DNA of 61,584 bases from NCBI GenBank assembly GCA_964572745.1, contig CAZNFT010000006.1, positions 1-61,584 on the forward strand. Direction: 5' to 3'. The DNA is from M50B103 sp041667565. Lineage in GTDB: Bacteria; Fidelibacterota; Fidelibacteria; Fidelibacterales; Fidelibacteraceae. Positions 17,666 to 25,856 of this stretch are shown here, one piece after another; the first letter of the stretch is position 1; every line of letters begins with the position of its first letter. The position numbers and the translations under genes were made by a program. The notes beneath the pieces were generated by a model that was not told where the DNA came from, ran no database searches, and saw only the letters and a list, made by a program, of their open reading frames with translations.

Positions 17666-18892
17666 TTATTTTTTGTTTGAAAAATATACAGACAGTTCAT
17701 GTCTGATAAGTTCTCTAAGAGCTGTTCCGCCCTTTTCATTCAATTCAAGACCATTTTTAAAATAATCATTGCTATTTAAACTTCCTTCGGCATCTTTAAG
17801 TAAATATGCTTCAAGATCAATGAGCTTATTAGGAGACTCCTGAGCAACTTCCAGCAGTAGATTGCGAAAATCCTGATCCATTCTTACTTTAAATGCATCA
17901 CGTTTAACAGCCTTCCAATAGTCTTCTACGGCCTGAGTCTGCTCTTTGTTTCTTTCTTCTATCATTGCTTTGCAGTGATAATAAATTGCAGTTTCGGGCT
18001 CCCATGCATAAAGATCTTCAAGCCATAGATCTAAAGAATAGGAATCTGCTTTCTTGAGAAGTTGAGAGCATTCTTGTATAAAATCTGCGTCAAGTAATTC
18101 TTTATCATCGAAATAAGATCTATAGGGTTGCTGTTTAATATTAACAGGAAGATTTACATAAAAAACGGGATAGTTAAGATTCTTATTTGCGGTTTTAAGA
18201 TTTCTCTTGAAATAGGAAAAAGTCTCTCTGTAATTCATAGAATCTGCCTCTACTGACCAGGCATCAATATCTTCGGGTGGAAATTCTTTGCTGATATCTT
18301 TATTTACAAATAAAAAACGATCTAATAATTGAATTATACGAAAATTTTTGGCTTGAACATAAGCACTCACGCCCCAATAATTCCTGATATCTCTCATCCA
18401 CACACTTTTTTTAGGGAGACCATAAAATTCATTTTGACCTGTTAAAACAACACATGCATCAGGATTAAATTTCTTACTGGACCTGAGCATTTCTTTGACA
18501 GCAAAAGAATTTGTAAAAGGTACTGCCAACTGAATTATATCGACTTTTTTCCCATTAGGAGTTATAAAATCGGAGAGTAATTCTTTTTTATTTGTTTCAG
18601 GAAGAGCTGAGATCATTGTGTGATCGCTGATAAGAAATACCCTATAGGTATCCGGCTCTTTTTCTTTGGAAAAATCCTGATAGACTATATCAAGATCCTT
18701 AAATTGGCGCTCAGAAAGGTAACGTTTATAATGAGATGTATTAAGTTCATAGCGCTGGGCGTCTCCGGATTCCTGAAATATAACAAACGACTCGCCTACA
18801 CCTAATAATCTTAAGAACAGCTCAAGCAGAACCACGATGAACAATGGAGATAATCGAAAAAATATTTTGTACAATGTTCGTCGTAGAGACAT
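17666..18892 (-). CDS. SGNH hydrolase-like membrane-anchored protein, catalytic Ser apparently lost
   Basis: About 408 residues. One N-terminal membrane segment (LFIVVLLELFLRLLG) is followed by a periplasmic domain with the layout of SGNH/GDSL proteins that accompany DUF5989: YRVFLISDHTMISALPE occupies the place of the usual nucleophile block (where relatives have a GGS/GxS-type serine), and VVLTGQNEFYGLP matches the Asn-containing block. The C-terminal part is helical with a TPR-like feel. I chose the ATG at 18892, five bases after AGG; a GTG two codons upstream lacks a ribosome site. The preceding small membrane gene ends eight bases earlier. Assignment to SGNH is moderate, and catalytic loss is by-eye inference. 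Confidence 0.6.
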   Translation of the reverse strand: MSLRRTLYKIFFRLSPLFIVVLLELFLRLLGVGESFVIFQESGDAQRYELNTSHYKRYLSERQFKDLDIVYQDFSKEKEPDTYRVFLISDHTMISALPETNKKELLSDFITPNGKKVDIIQLAVPFTNSFAVKEMLRSSKKFNPDACVVLTGQNEFYGLPKKSVWMRDIRNYWGVSAYVQAKNFRIIQLLDRFLFVNKDISKEFPPEDIDAWSVEADSMNYRETFSYFKRNLKTANKNLNYPVFYVNLPVNIKQQPYRSYFDDKELLDADFIQECSQLLKKADSYSLDLWLEDLYAWEPETAIYYHCKAMIEERNKEQTQAVEDYWKAVKRDAFKVRMDQDFRNLLLEVAQESPNKLIDLEAYLLKDAEGSLNSNDYFKNGLELNEKGGTALRELIRHELSVYFSNKK

Positions 18893-18898
18893 AGGCAC

Positions 18899-19051
18899 CT
18901 AAAAAATTGGGTATGGCATGAGATCTGAGTTCGTTCCAACAATAATAATTAAAAATATTAGAAATAAAATAAAAAGCGTTACCATAATATAATGATGCCT
19001 ATCAAAGACAAAATCCACCATGGTCCTGAAAAGTTTTTTTAACTCGCTCAT
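18899..19051 (-). CDS. Small membrane protein, DUF5989-like
   Basis: Fifty-residue protein: a basic, amphipathic N-terminus (MSELKKLFRTMVDFVFDRHH), one transmembrane helix (VTLFILFLIFLIIIV) and a short tail GTNSDLMPYPIF. This size, layout and C-terminal pattern match the DUF5989/SxtK-type proteins usually encoded beside SGNH hydrolases. GAGGAA lies four bases before the ATG. Its stop is immediately followed by the SGNH-like gene, whose ribosome site it contains, so the two are almost surely coupled. Function is unknown; a partner for the SGNH-like protein in the inner membrane is inference. Confidence 0.8.
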   Translation of the reverse strand: MSELKKLFRTMVDFVFDRHHYIMVTLFILFLIFLIIIVGTNSDLMPYPIF

Positions 19052-19102
19052 TCTATTCCTCAATTTTAAAAGAATATATAAATAATAATCACTATCTCGA
19101 AA

Positions 19103-19792
19103 TCATTCTTGATTCTTTTTCTTTTTATAATATAAGATTGGAATTCCAAATATGTTATTAAGATTCACTAAAATATGCATTGCAGCTACAAAATAAATAC
19201 TTAAACCCGCTACAATGGAAAGACATAAAGCTATGGAGACTAAAAATATCCAGACAGTTGACCAGAAGCCCTGTAAGCTTCCATGTAAAAGTGCAAAAGC
19301 AGCAGATAAAAGTAAAACAGCCCAGATGGGATGCGACCATATTGGCAAAATGGCTAAAAGTATATAGGCACGAAATATTATTTCCTCTAATGTAGAAGCA
19401 AGCAAGGTAATTGAAAAAGCCCATTTTTTCTCTGATGATGTCCTGGGCAATAAATAATCCGTTCTATGCAGCCACTTCCGAATATCTTTACGCATTATAC
19501 TGCCTACCAAGAGATCAAGACCAACTATCAAATGAGAAATAAGTGTACCGGCAATGATTCCCATAAAAATTTCTTTATACCATTTCGGGGTCATAAAAAG
19601 ATCTATAAAACTCTCATGCCAACGATGAAGTCCTAAAAAAGGCTTAAAAGATCCTTTTAAAAGAAATAAAATAACAGCATATACAGCCAATACAAAAACA
19701 GCGGTAAAGACTTGCTGTTTCATCACCTCTTTATTCCAAAGCATATCCGGTGAGACTTTTAATTTATTTTCTAATTCCTTATGGCTGTTCAA
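19103..19792 (-). CDS. CPBP-family intramembrane metalloprotease
   Basis: Polytopic membrane protein of 229 residues. The CPBP (Abi) motifs are present: TLEEIIFRAYILL (paired Glu and Arg), then AAFALLHGSLQGF (His) and AAMHILVNLNNIFG (His and Asn). Relatives process CAAX-type prenylated proteins in eukaryotes; bacterial members act in bacteriocin self-immunity or signalling, mostly uncharacterised. The start overlaps the end of the upstream glycosylase gene by 14 bases. No bacteriocin gene is seen nearby, so the substrate cannot be inferred. Confidence 0.88.
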   Translation of the reverse strand: MNSHKELENKLKVSPDMLWNKEVMKQQVFTAVFVLAVYAVILFLLKGSFKPFLGLHRWHESFIDLFMTPKWYKEIFMGIIAGTLISHLIVGLDLLVGSIMRKDIRKWLHRTDYLLPRTSSEKKWAFSITLLASTLEEIIFRAYILLAILPIWSHPIWAVLLLSAAFALLHGSLQGFWSTVWIFLVSIALCLSIVAGLSIYFVAAMHILVNLNNIFGIPILYYKKKKNQE

Positions 19793-20411
19793 AACTAATA
19801 ATTCCTTTTGGAGCTTTAGAAACCCAGCTATTATTCTGAATGAAATATCTCCACTTTAAATTTTTACCCTTGCTAATGCCTATTCTTCTTGAGCAAGAAA
19901 TTGAAAAATCGCCAAGTGCATTAGAATTTTCAATTTGTACATTCGAAGTACAAAGGTCAAGCCCATTCTCTTCTTTTGTAATTGATAATGCCTGGGATAA
20001 TTTCCCGGGTCCATTAGATAAATTCCTAAGAGCTGCCTGCGAAGTCGCAGTCTTGATATGGCGATTTTCCTGCATGATATCTATGCCTTCATGGGGCTGT
20101 AGAGCTCTTATTAAAATAGCATCACCAAGGCCCTTTGGACCGGAAACTACATTGCAGCAATGATACATTCCGTAGATAAGATAAACATATAAATTACCCG
20201 GCGACTCAAACATGAGGGCATTTCGGTCTGTTTTACCATTAAAGGAATGTGAGGCAGGATCATCCTTTTGCGCATAAGCTTCAAGCTCAACAATATGACC
20301 TGAAATTCTTTGTCCATCCTCCAGGGTATGCACCAGCAACTTCCCCAAAAGAGCTTTAGCTAAAACATGAAGATCTTTAGTATAAAAGGATTTATTTAAT
20401 ACTTTTGACAT
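19779..20411 (-). CDS. DNA-3-methyladenine glycosylase (AAG/MPG family)
   Basis: Base-excision repair enzyme of 210 residues that removes alkylated and deaminated purines. Features include LAKALLGKLLVH, the catalytic-Glu block GHIVELEAYAQKDDPASHSF, and YVYLIYGMYHCCNVVSG with the intercalating tyrosine region. The C-terminal SISCSRRIGISKGKNLKWR matches family ends that contact DNA. It begins five bases after aroQ ends and overlaps the CPBP gene, so it rides at the tail of the aro operon. A functional link to aromatic synthesis is not implied. Confidence 0.93.
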   Translation of the reverse strand: MSKVLNKSFYTKDLHVLAKALLGKLLVHTLEDGQRISGHIVELEAYAQKDDPASHSFNGKTDRNALMFESPGNLYVYLIYGMYHCCNVVSGPKGLGDAILIRALQPHEGIDIMQENRHIKTATSQAALRNLSNGPGKLSQALSITKEENGLDLCTSNVQIENSNALGDFSISCSRRIGISKGKNLKWRYFIQNNSWVSKAPKGIISFEQP

Positions 20412-20415
20412 TTAA

Positions 20416-20868
20416 TTAAAGAAATTTTTCAGCCAGATACGATATCGCTTCGAGATAACTGTCTTCTTTTTTTCCGTAAAATTGTGTATCACATACTTCT
20501 TTGGTGACGGATATGCTGCGGAAATCCTCCCGCTCGTAAATATTCGATAAATGCACTTCTACAACCGGAATTTTCAATAGCTCAATAGCATCTCTGATCG
20601 CATAAGAATAATGTGTGTAAGCGGCAGGATTGATGATTATTCCGGCAGACTTATTTCGCTGACTATGCAGAGTTTTGATGATCTTTTCTTCTGAATTGAA
20701 TTGATAGATCACAAGGTCTAGATCTAAAGCTTCAGCTTTTTTCCTGATCAGTTTATTTAATTTATCCAAAGTTAAGGTCCCGTATTGACTTTTATCTCTA
20801 TGACCCAGCATATTCAAATTCGGACCGTGAATAACACAGATCCTTTTTCTTTTATTTAGATCTTTCAT
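20416..20868 (-). CDS. aroQ: Type II 3-dehydroquinate dehydratase
   Basis: Third shikimate-pathway step: dehydrates 3-dehydroquinate to 3-dehydroshikimate by the type II (anti-elimination) route, as a cytoplasmic dodecamer. The 150-residue length is typical. IHGPNLNMLGHRDKSQYG contains the flexible lid with the catalytic Tyr and Arg; IINPAAYTHYSYAIRDAI has the Asn and His; and VVEVHLSNIYEREDFR has the substrate-binding His and Arg. It starts one base after the aroB stop. Confidence 0.97.
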   Translation of the reverse strand: MKDLNKRKRICVIHGPNLNMLGHRDKSQYGTLTLDKLNKLIRKKAEALDLDLVIYQFNSEEKIIKTLHSQRNKSAGIIINPAAYTHYSYAIRDAIELLKIPVVEVHLSNIYEREDFRSISVTKEVCDTQFYGKKEDSYLEAISYLAEKFL

Positions 20869-20869
20869 T

Positions 20870-21964
20870 TTACTTTTCCTTTAAGGAGATCATACTTTTT
20901 TCAGCAAGCTCTTTCGAAATATTATTCGAAATACCTGCTTTACCAATTTCGCTAAGCAGAACAAAATTCAATTTTCCATCTCTAATCTTTTTATCGCGCG
21001 ATAAAGCGTAGATTGCTTTATCAATATCCAGCTTATCAAGATCGCCGGCAAGGGGGATATTCTTTAAAGCTTTAGTAGTTTTTTCCGACTCCTTTTTATC
21101 CAACCCATAGGACTGTGCAGATATTTCCAGAGCTGCAATCATACCAAGAATAACCGCTTCTCCGTGCAAGAATTCGCCATAACCGCAGGAATTTTCAATA
21201 GCATGTCCAATAGTATGACCAAAATTCAAGAGCATCCTCATGCCACTTTCTTTTTCATCTTCGGCAACGATGCGAGCTTTTATTTCCACAGAGCGCTTGA
21301 TAATATCAGAGATTAAGTCCATGTCTTTTAATTTTAAAATATCTTCCTGTTTTTCAAGACAAAGATCCAGCAAAGATCTATCGTAAATAAATCCATATTT
21401 CAGGATCTCGGCATAGCCGCAAACTATCTCTCGTGTATCCAGGGTTTTAAGAACTGTAGGATCGATCAAAACGATCTTTGGCTGATAAAATGCGCCAATG
21501 AGATTTTTACCTGCAGGATGATTAACGCCTACTTTTCCACCTACCGAGGAATCTACCTGAGATAAAAGAGTCGTGGGCACCTGAATAAAGTCTAGTCCTC
21601 GATATAGACTTGATGCAATAAATCCGGAGATATCGCCAACAATTCCACCACCTAAAGCAAGAATAGCACAAGAACGATCGAAACTGTCTTCGATCAATTT
21701 ATCATAGATCCCTGATACCGTCACAAGATTTTTATTTTCTTCTCCGCTTGGCAATAAATATGCCTGAGCCTGATATTCCTTTGACTGTAAAGAGGCCATC
21801 ACGCGCTCTAAATAAAGTTTCTTGACCGTTTTTGAAACCAGAACAGCAATGCGTTTCCCTGATGGAAGTACATCTTTTAAGTAAGTGCCTATATCCATCA
21901 ATAAATGCTGATCGATCTTAATATCATACGGTCGTTCCGCGATCTGAACTGTTACATTTATCAT
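20870..21964 (-). CDS. aroB: 3-dehydroquinate synthase
   Basis: Second shikimate-pathway step: NAD- and metal-dependent cyclisation of DAHP. 364 residues. The dinucleotide block is AILALGGGIVGDISGFIAS, followed by RGLDFIQVPTTLLSQVDSSV and GGKVGVNHPAGKNLIGAF. Zinc ligands lie in CGYAEILKYGFIYD (Glu), NFGHTIGHAIE (His) and YGEFLHGEAVILGM (His). Start ATG and the aroK stop overlap as ATGA. It is part of the seven-step aro block. Confidence 0.97.
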   Translation of the reverse strand: MINVTVQIAERPYDIKIDQHLLMDIGTYLKDVLPSGKRIAVLVSKTVKKLYLERVMASLQSKEYQAQAYLLPSGEENKNLVTVSGIYDKLIEDSFDRSCAILALGGGIVGDISGFIASSLYRGLDFIQVPTTLLSQVDSSVGGKVGVNHPAGKNLIGAFYQPKIVLIDPTVLKTLDTREIVCGYAEILKYGFIYDRSLLDLCLEKQEDILKLKDMDLISDIIKRSVEIKARIVAEDEKESGMRMLLNFGHTIGHAIENSCGYGEFLHGEAVILGMIAALEISAQSYGLDKKESEKTTKALKNIPLAGDLDKLDIDKAIYALSRDKKIRDGKLNFVLLSEIGKAGISNNISKELAEKSMISLKEK

Positions 21965-22470
21965 CGTATTCTCTTTATGATCTCGTCGGCTATGGCGTCC
22001 GGACTTTTATCTTCAGTGTCGATCTGTAGATCTGCCTTCTGGTAGATGTCCAAACGTTTATTCAAAATATTTTCAATGTGGCTTTTTGTTATTGGCTTTG
22101 GAAGCAGTGGCCTATTTTCGTCTTTTATCCTATCAAGAATGTGCTCAGCGGAAGCAGATAGCCAAATGGTTTTACCATTTTGGCTCATCCAGTCACGATT
22201 AGCTTCTTTCAGCGGAAATCCCCCACCGGTGGCTATGACTGACCTTTTAGTCAGATTTAATTCCTGAGCGGTTTTCATTTCCCAAGTTCTAAAGGAAGCT
22301 TCTCCCTCATCCGTAAAAATCGTTTCTATGCTTTTTCCTGCTTTTTTAATTATTTCATCATCAAGATCAATGAACTTACAGTTTAATTTTTTGGCAAGCT
22401 CTTTCCCGACTGTTGATTTGCCAGTCCCCATCATTCCAGTTAAGAAAACATGTAGCTTGGCATTATTCAT
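21961..22470 (-). CDS. aroK: Shikimate kinase
   Basis: Phosphorylates shikimate at O3 with ATP. About 169 residues from the ATG at 22470, which overlaps the aroC stop by eight bases (ATGAATAA). Walker A is FLTGMMGTGKSTVGKELA, the shikimate-binding FIDLDDEII and SFRTWEMKT follow, then VIATGGGFPLKEANRDW, and the lid has DENRPLLPK. The open frame continues 21 codons upstream inside aroC; I reject that extension because it precedes the P-loop with residues not seen in the family. Confidence 0.95.
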   Translation of the reverse strand: MNNAKLHVFLTGMMGTGKSTVGKELAKKLNCKFIDLDDEIIKKAGKSIETIFTDEGEASFRTWEMKTAQELNLTKRSVIATGGGFPLKEANRDWMSQNGKTIWLSASAEHILDRIKDENRPLLPKPITKSHIENILNKRLDIYQKADLQIDTEDKSPDAIADEIIKRIR

Positions 22471-23602
22471 CTTCTTGGAATCTTTCCTTGATCTTTTCCC
22501 AACGATCTCCGCCGTATCGTGCCAGAATCGCATTTAGGATGGGTCGGGCAATTATATTTTCGGCAACCACTGCTGCTGCAGGCAAAGCGCAGGTATCTGA
22601 GCGTTCTTTATGTGCTTCTACCTTTACCATACTTTCAATATCAAAACTATCTAGAGGTTTGCTGAGTGTAGGAATAGGTTTCATAATGGCAGAAAATATC
22701 AATGGCTGTCCATTTGTCATGCCACCTTCAAGTCCGCCCGCGTGATTGGATGTACGTGTAACTTTCCCATCTTCCAAAACAAAGGGATCATGATATTCCG
22801 AACCTCTTTTATCCGCTGCTTCAAAACCATCGCCAAAAGCAATACCTTTAATAGCCTGCAATCCCATAATCTCTGCTGCAATAGCTGAGCTGAGTTTATC
22901 ATCCCAATGAACATAAGAACCCAAAGCAGGAGGCAGACCAAAAACGATAATTTGAAAAACCCCGCCAATTGAATCTCCGGCTGATTTTACAGCATCAATT
23001 TCTGCTCGCATGGCTTCTGCCAGTTTTTCATCCACACAACGCACATCAGAAAGCTCTGCTTTTTTAAGCAGAGCTTTGTCTAGCTCACTAGCTTTATATT
23101 TAACTTTTCCCAACTGGGTAATATGAGAATAAATATGAATATCCAGATCTTCGAGAAATTGACGACAAACCGCACCGGGTAAAATTCTTGCTCCTGTTTC
23201 TCTGGCAGATGCACGCTCTAAAACATTCCTGATATCATCGAAAGCATATTTTGTAATACCGGCATGATCGGCATGACCCGGACGAGGAACTGTAACTTTA
23301 AATGATACATCCGCTTCAACAGGATCCATGTGATTTTGCCAATTCTGGAAATCTTTGTTCTGAACCATCAGGGTCAAAGGAGATGCAAGCGTCATGCTAT
23401 TACGTAAACCGCTCAGAACTGCGACCTGGTCTTTTTCTATCTTCATGCGATCACCGCGACCATACCCTTGTTGACGACGCCACAGCTGATAATTTAGAGC
23501 TTCAATATCCAAGGTAAAACCTGCGGGTAAACCTCTGATAAGAGTTGTAAGTGCAGGTCCGTGGCTTTCTCCACCGGTTATATATGTAATCGCTTCTCTC
23601 AT
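22463..23602 (-). CDS. aroC: Chorismate synthase
   Basis: Last common step: converts EPSP to chorismate using reduced FMN. 379 residues. ITYITGGESHGPALTTLIRG is the N-terminal signature, then RGDRMKIEKDQVAVLSGLR, GHADHAGITKYAFDDIRN, ERASARETGARI, and the C-terminal TSNHAGGLEGGMTNGQPLIF, all family blocks with the conserved histidines. It lies between aroE (17 bases upstream) and aroK (overlapping). Confidence 0.98.
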   Translation of the reverse strand: MREAITYITGGESHGPALTTLIRGLPAGFTLDIEALNYQLWRRQQGYGRGDRMKIEKDQVAVLSGLRNSMTLASPLTLMVQNKDFQNWQNHMDPVEADVSFKVTVPRPGHADHAGITKYAFDDIRNVLERASARETGARILPGAVCRQFLEDLDIHIYSHITQLGKVKYKASELDKALLKKAELSDVRCVDEKLAEAMRAEIDAVKSAGDSIGGVFQIIVFGLPPALGSYVHWDDKLSSAIAAEIMGLQAIKGIAFGDGFEAADKRGSEYHDPFVLEDGKVTRTSNHAGGLEGGMTNGQPLIFSAIMKPIPTLSKPLDSFDIESMVKVEAHKERSDTCALPAAAVVAENIIARPILNAILARYGGDRWEKIKERFQEDE

Positions 23603-23619
23603 TTTTTCTCCATTATCTT

Positions 23620-24432
23620 TTAAGATACAGTATTTAAATTCACAAGTGAATGAATAATGGAATTAACATCCACTCTTGTATTTTGTTTGTCTTTAAACCA
23701 GATCTTTTGAGCTTCAATTGCCTGATAGACCAGCATGTTTAAGCCATTTAGGGTTTTAATTCCCTTTTTTTTCGCATATTGTTCCAAGAATGTTGGATAA
23801 GGGGTATAATTTAAGTCAAAAAGAATATCTCCATATCTAAAAGGAATATAATCCTTGGGAATGTCAGGATATTTTGCTCCACCGATCGGAGTTGCATTGA
23901 TCCAAAGACAAGGCAGATCAGGAATATGATCAATGAGTATAATTTTAGTCTGAGAATTCATTTCATCTATAAAAACTTTCCGCTCATTATCATCAATGCC
24001 ACCCGCTATACTCAGCGTTCTGAAACCCATTTCTTGCAAAGCAAAAATTACAGCTCTGGCAACACCGCCATAGCCGATAAGCACAGGATGAAAATCAAAA
24101 TAATTCTTTATACTTTCACGTAAGCTACTCATAAACCCCAGATAATCCGTGTTATAACCTTTTAGGACACCATTAGTATTATCGACAGTATTAACAGCGG
24201 CTATTATTTCGGCGACAGGATCGAGTTCTTTGCAATAAGCCATAATTGATCGTTTATGTGGAATCGTGACATTAAAACCATTTAGTTCAAGAAGTTCGGG
24301 GGGCAATTCTTTAGATAAAGACTCAGGAGAAAGATCTAATATTTTATAATCCATAGGAATCTCGGAGATCAGCTCATGTATCACCGGACTCATGGAATAT
24401 GATATTTTATGACCTATTAAAGCAAATTTCAT
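23620..24432 (-). CDS. aroE: Shikimate dehydrogenase
   Basis: NADP(H)-dependent reduction of 3-dehydroshikimate. 270 residues. The substrate half has ALIGHKISYSMSPVIHELI (Ser pair), NGFNVTIPHKRSIMAYC with the catalytic Lys, and AAVNTVDN and GYNTDYLGF with the Asn and Asp. The cofactor half has PVLIGYGGVARAVIFALQ; the usual GAGGA glycine loop is GYGGV here. The start ATG and aroA stop overlap by four bases. Confidence 0.95.
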   Translation of the reverse strand: MKFALIGHKISYSMSPVIHELISEIPMDYKILDLSPESLSKELPPELLELNGFNVTIPHKRSIMAYCKELDPVAEIIAAVNTVDNTNGVLKGYNTDYLGFMSSLRESIKNYFDFHPVLIGYGGVARAVIFALQEMGFRTLSIAGGIDDNERKVFIDEMNSQTKIILIDHIPDLPCLWINATPIGGAKYPDIPKDYIPFRYGDILFDLNYTPYPTFLEQYAKKKGIKTLNGLNMLVYQAIEAQKIWFKDKQNTRVDVNSIIHSLVNLNTVS

Positions 24433-25727
24433 TTTTTACTGATCCTTTTAAGTATCTCAAAAAAAGTTGGATAAGAAATATCCACAGAGGACCACCCACT
24501 TAATTTTACAGGGTGTTTACATATTAGCCCGGCTATTGAAGCCGTCATCGCAATACGGTGATCGCCATGTGCATCTACTTGCCCACCAGCAAGACTTGTA
24601 TCCCCTTTTATGATCATTCCATCCTCTAATTCTTCAACATCGGCACCCACAGCACGAAGCATTTCAACAGTCGAACTGATCCTATCGCTTTCTTTAACAC
24701 GAAGCTCCTTAGCTCCGGTAATTTTACTTTCGCCTTTAGCCTGAGTTGCAATTAAGGCAAGAAGAGGCAATTCATCTATCAATGCAGGGACCTGTTTACT
24801 CCGTATTTCAAAGCCTTTCAGTTTTGAGGATTTTACAACAATATCTCCGACAGGTTCTAAACCCTTATCTTCCTCAAAACATTCAATATCGGCGCCACAG
24901 CTCTTAAGCAAAGAAATAAAAGCAATACGAGATGGGTTCATGGACATTTTTTTTAGCAATAATCTGCTTTTGGGTAAAAGTAAAGCCGCAGCTATCCAAT
25001 ATGCAGCAGACGAAGGATCTCCGGGCACAGAATAATCAAAACCCGAAATAGTTCGTCTTAGTGTATGAACGGAAATAGTATGTTTATTGTGGAATATGGG
25101 AATTTTAAACATTTTCATCATACGCTCGGTATGATCGCGACTCTTAAGATTTTCGACGACAAAGGTTTTACCGCTTGCTGATAATCCGGCAAATAATACA
25201 CAGGATTTTACCTGAGCAGATGCTGTCGGTAAAGTATATTGAATTCCAACTAATTCTTTTCCACGAATACGCATGGGTAAATGACCATCTGTAGAAGAAA
25301 TGTCTGCTCCCATTTTTTCTAAAGGTTCTATGATGCGCTTCATGGGTCGTTGTGACAAGGATTCATCGCCAATAAGGGTAACATCAAGATTTTTTCTACC
25401 GGCAAGAAGTCCGGATATCAAGCGCACGGTTGTTCCTGAATTACCACAATTCAATACACCATCAAGAGGTTGGATCCATTTATTGATCCCCGGTGAGTTT
25501 ACATCAACAGTAAATTTACCTAATTGAAAATATACGCCCAATTTTTGTAAACAGGCAATGGTGGACAGAGCATCTGCACCAATATTTAGATGTTTGATCT
25601 TTGATTGACCCTTAGCAATTGCAGCAAACATCAAAGCCCGGTGAGACATAGATTTATCTCCCGGAAGCGTGATCTGTCCCCGAACTGAGTCAACAGCAGA
25701 TATAATTTTAATGTTATTGTCTGGCAT
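24429..25727 (-). CDS. aroA: 3-phosphoshikimate 1-carboxyvinyltransferase (EPSP synthase)
   Basis: Transfers the enolpyruvyl group of PEP to shikimate-3-phosphate. 432 residues with the two-domain inside-out barrel fold. Substrate-binding LPGDKSMSHRALMFAAIAKG and LNCGNSGTTVRLISGLLAG are intact; note NSGTTVRL, the site whose variation sets glyphosate sensitivity. SLSQRPMKRIIEPL, TASAQVKSCVLFAGL, VPGDPSSAAYWIAAA and RVKESDRISSTVEMLR follow. It lies 129 bases after tyrA-pheA. Confidence 0.97.
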   Translation of the reverse strand: MPDNNIKIISAVDSVRGQITLPGDKSMSHRALMFAAIAKGQSKIKHLNIGADALSTIACLQKLGVYFQLGKFTVDVNSPGINKWIQPLDGVLNCGNSGTTVRLISGLLAGRKNLDVTLIGDESLSQRPMKRIIEPLEKMGADISSTDGHLPMRIRGKELVGIQYTLPTASAQVKSCVLFAGLSASGKTFVVENLKSRDHTERMMKMFKIPIFHNKHTISVHTLRRTISGFDYSVPGDPSSAAYWIAAALLLPKSRLLLKKMSMNPSRIAFISLLKSCGADIECFEEDKGLEPVGDIVVKSSKLKGFEIRSKQVPALIDELPLLALIATQAKGESKITGAKELRVKESDRISSTVEMLRAVGADVEELEDGMIIKGDTSLAGGQVDAHGDHRIAMTASIAGLICKHPVKLSGWSSVDISYPTFFEILKRISKK

Positions 25728-25814
25728 GAACTTCCCAAATTAATAATTAATAACCAACTGTCAATTACAAATAGTCACTAATAAAAGATGTATAATGATA
25801 TTTTACATTATAGG

Positions 25815-25834
25815 GACGCATATTATTTTGCGTC
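25815..25834. other. Small hairpin between tyrA-pheA and aroA
   Basis: GACGCA (25815) and TGCGTC (25829) form a six-pair stem in the only sizeable gap inside the aro block. There is no T tract, so it is not a clear terminator. It could be an RNA-processing or attenuation site, or simply a remnant repeat. Confidence 0.4.
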
Positions 25835-25856
25835 TCCACCACCCGTAATTAATTGT

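Noticed and set aside
22471..22533. Longer N-terminus for shikimate kinase
   Set aside because: These codons lie inside aroC and precede the expected start; the eight-base ATGAATAA overlap at 22470 is typical coupling.
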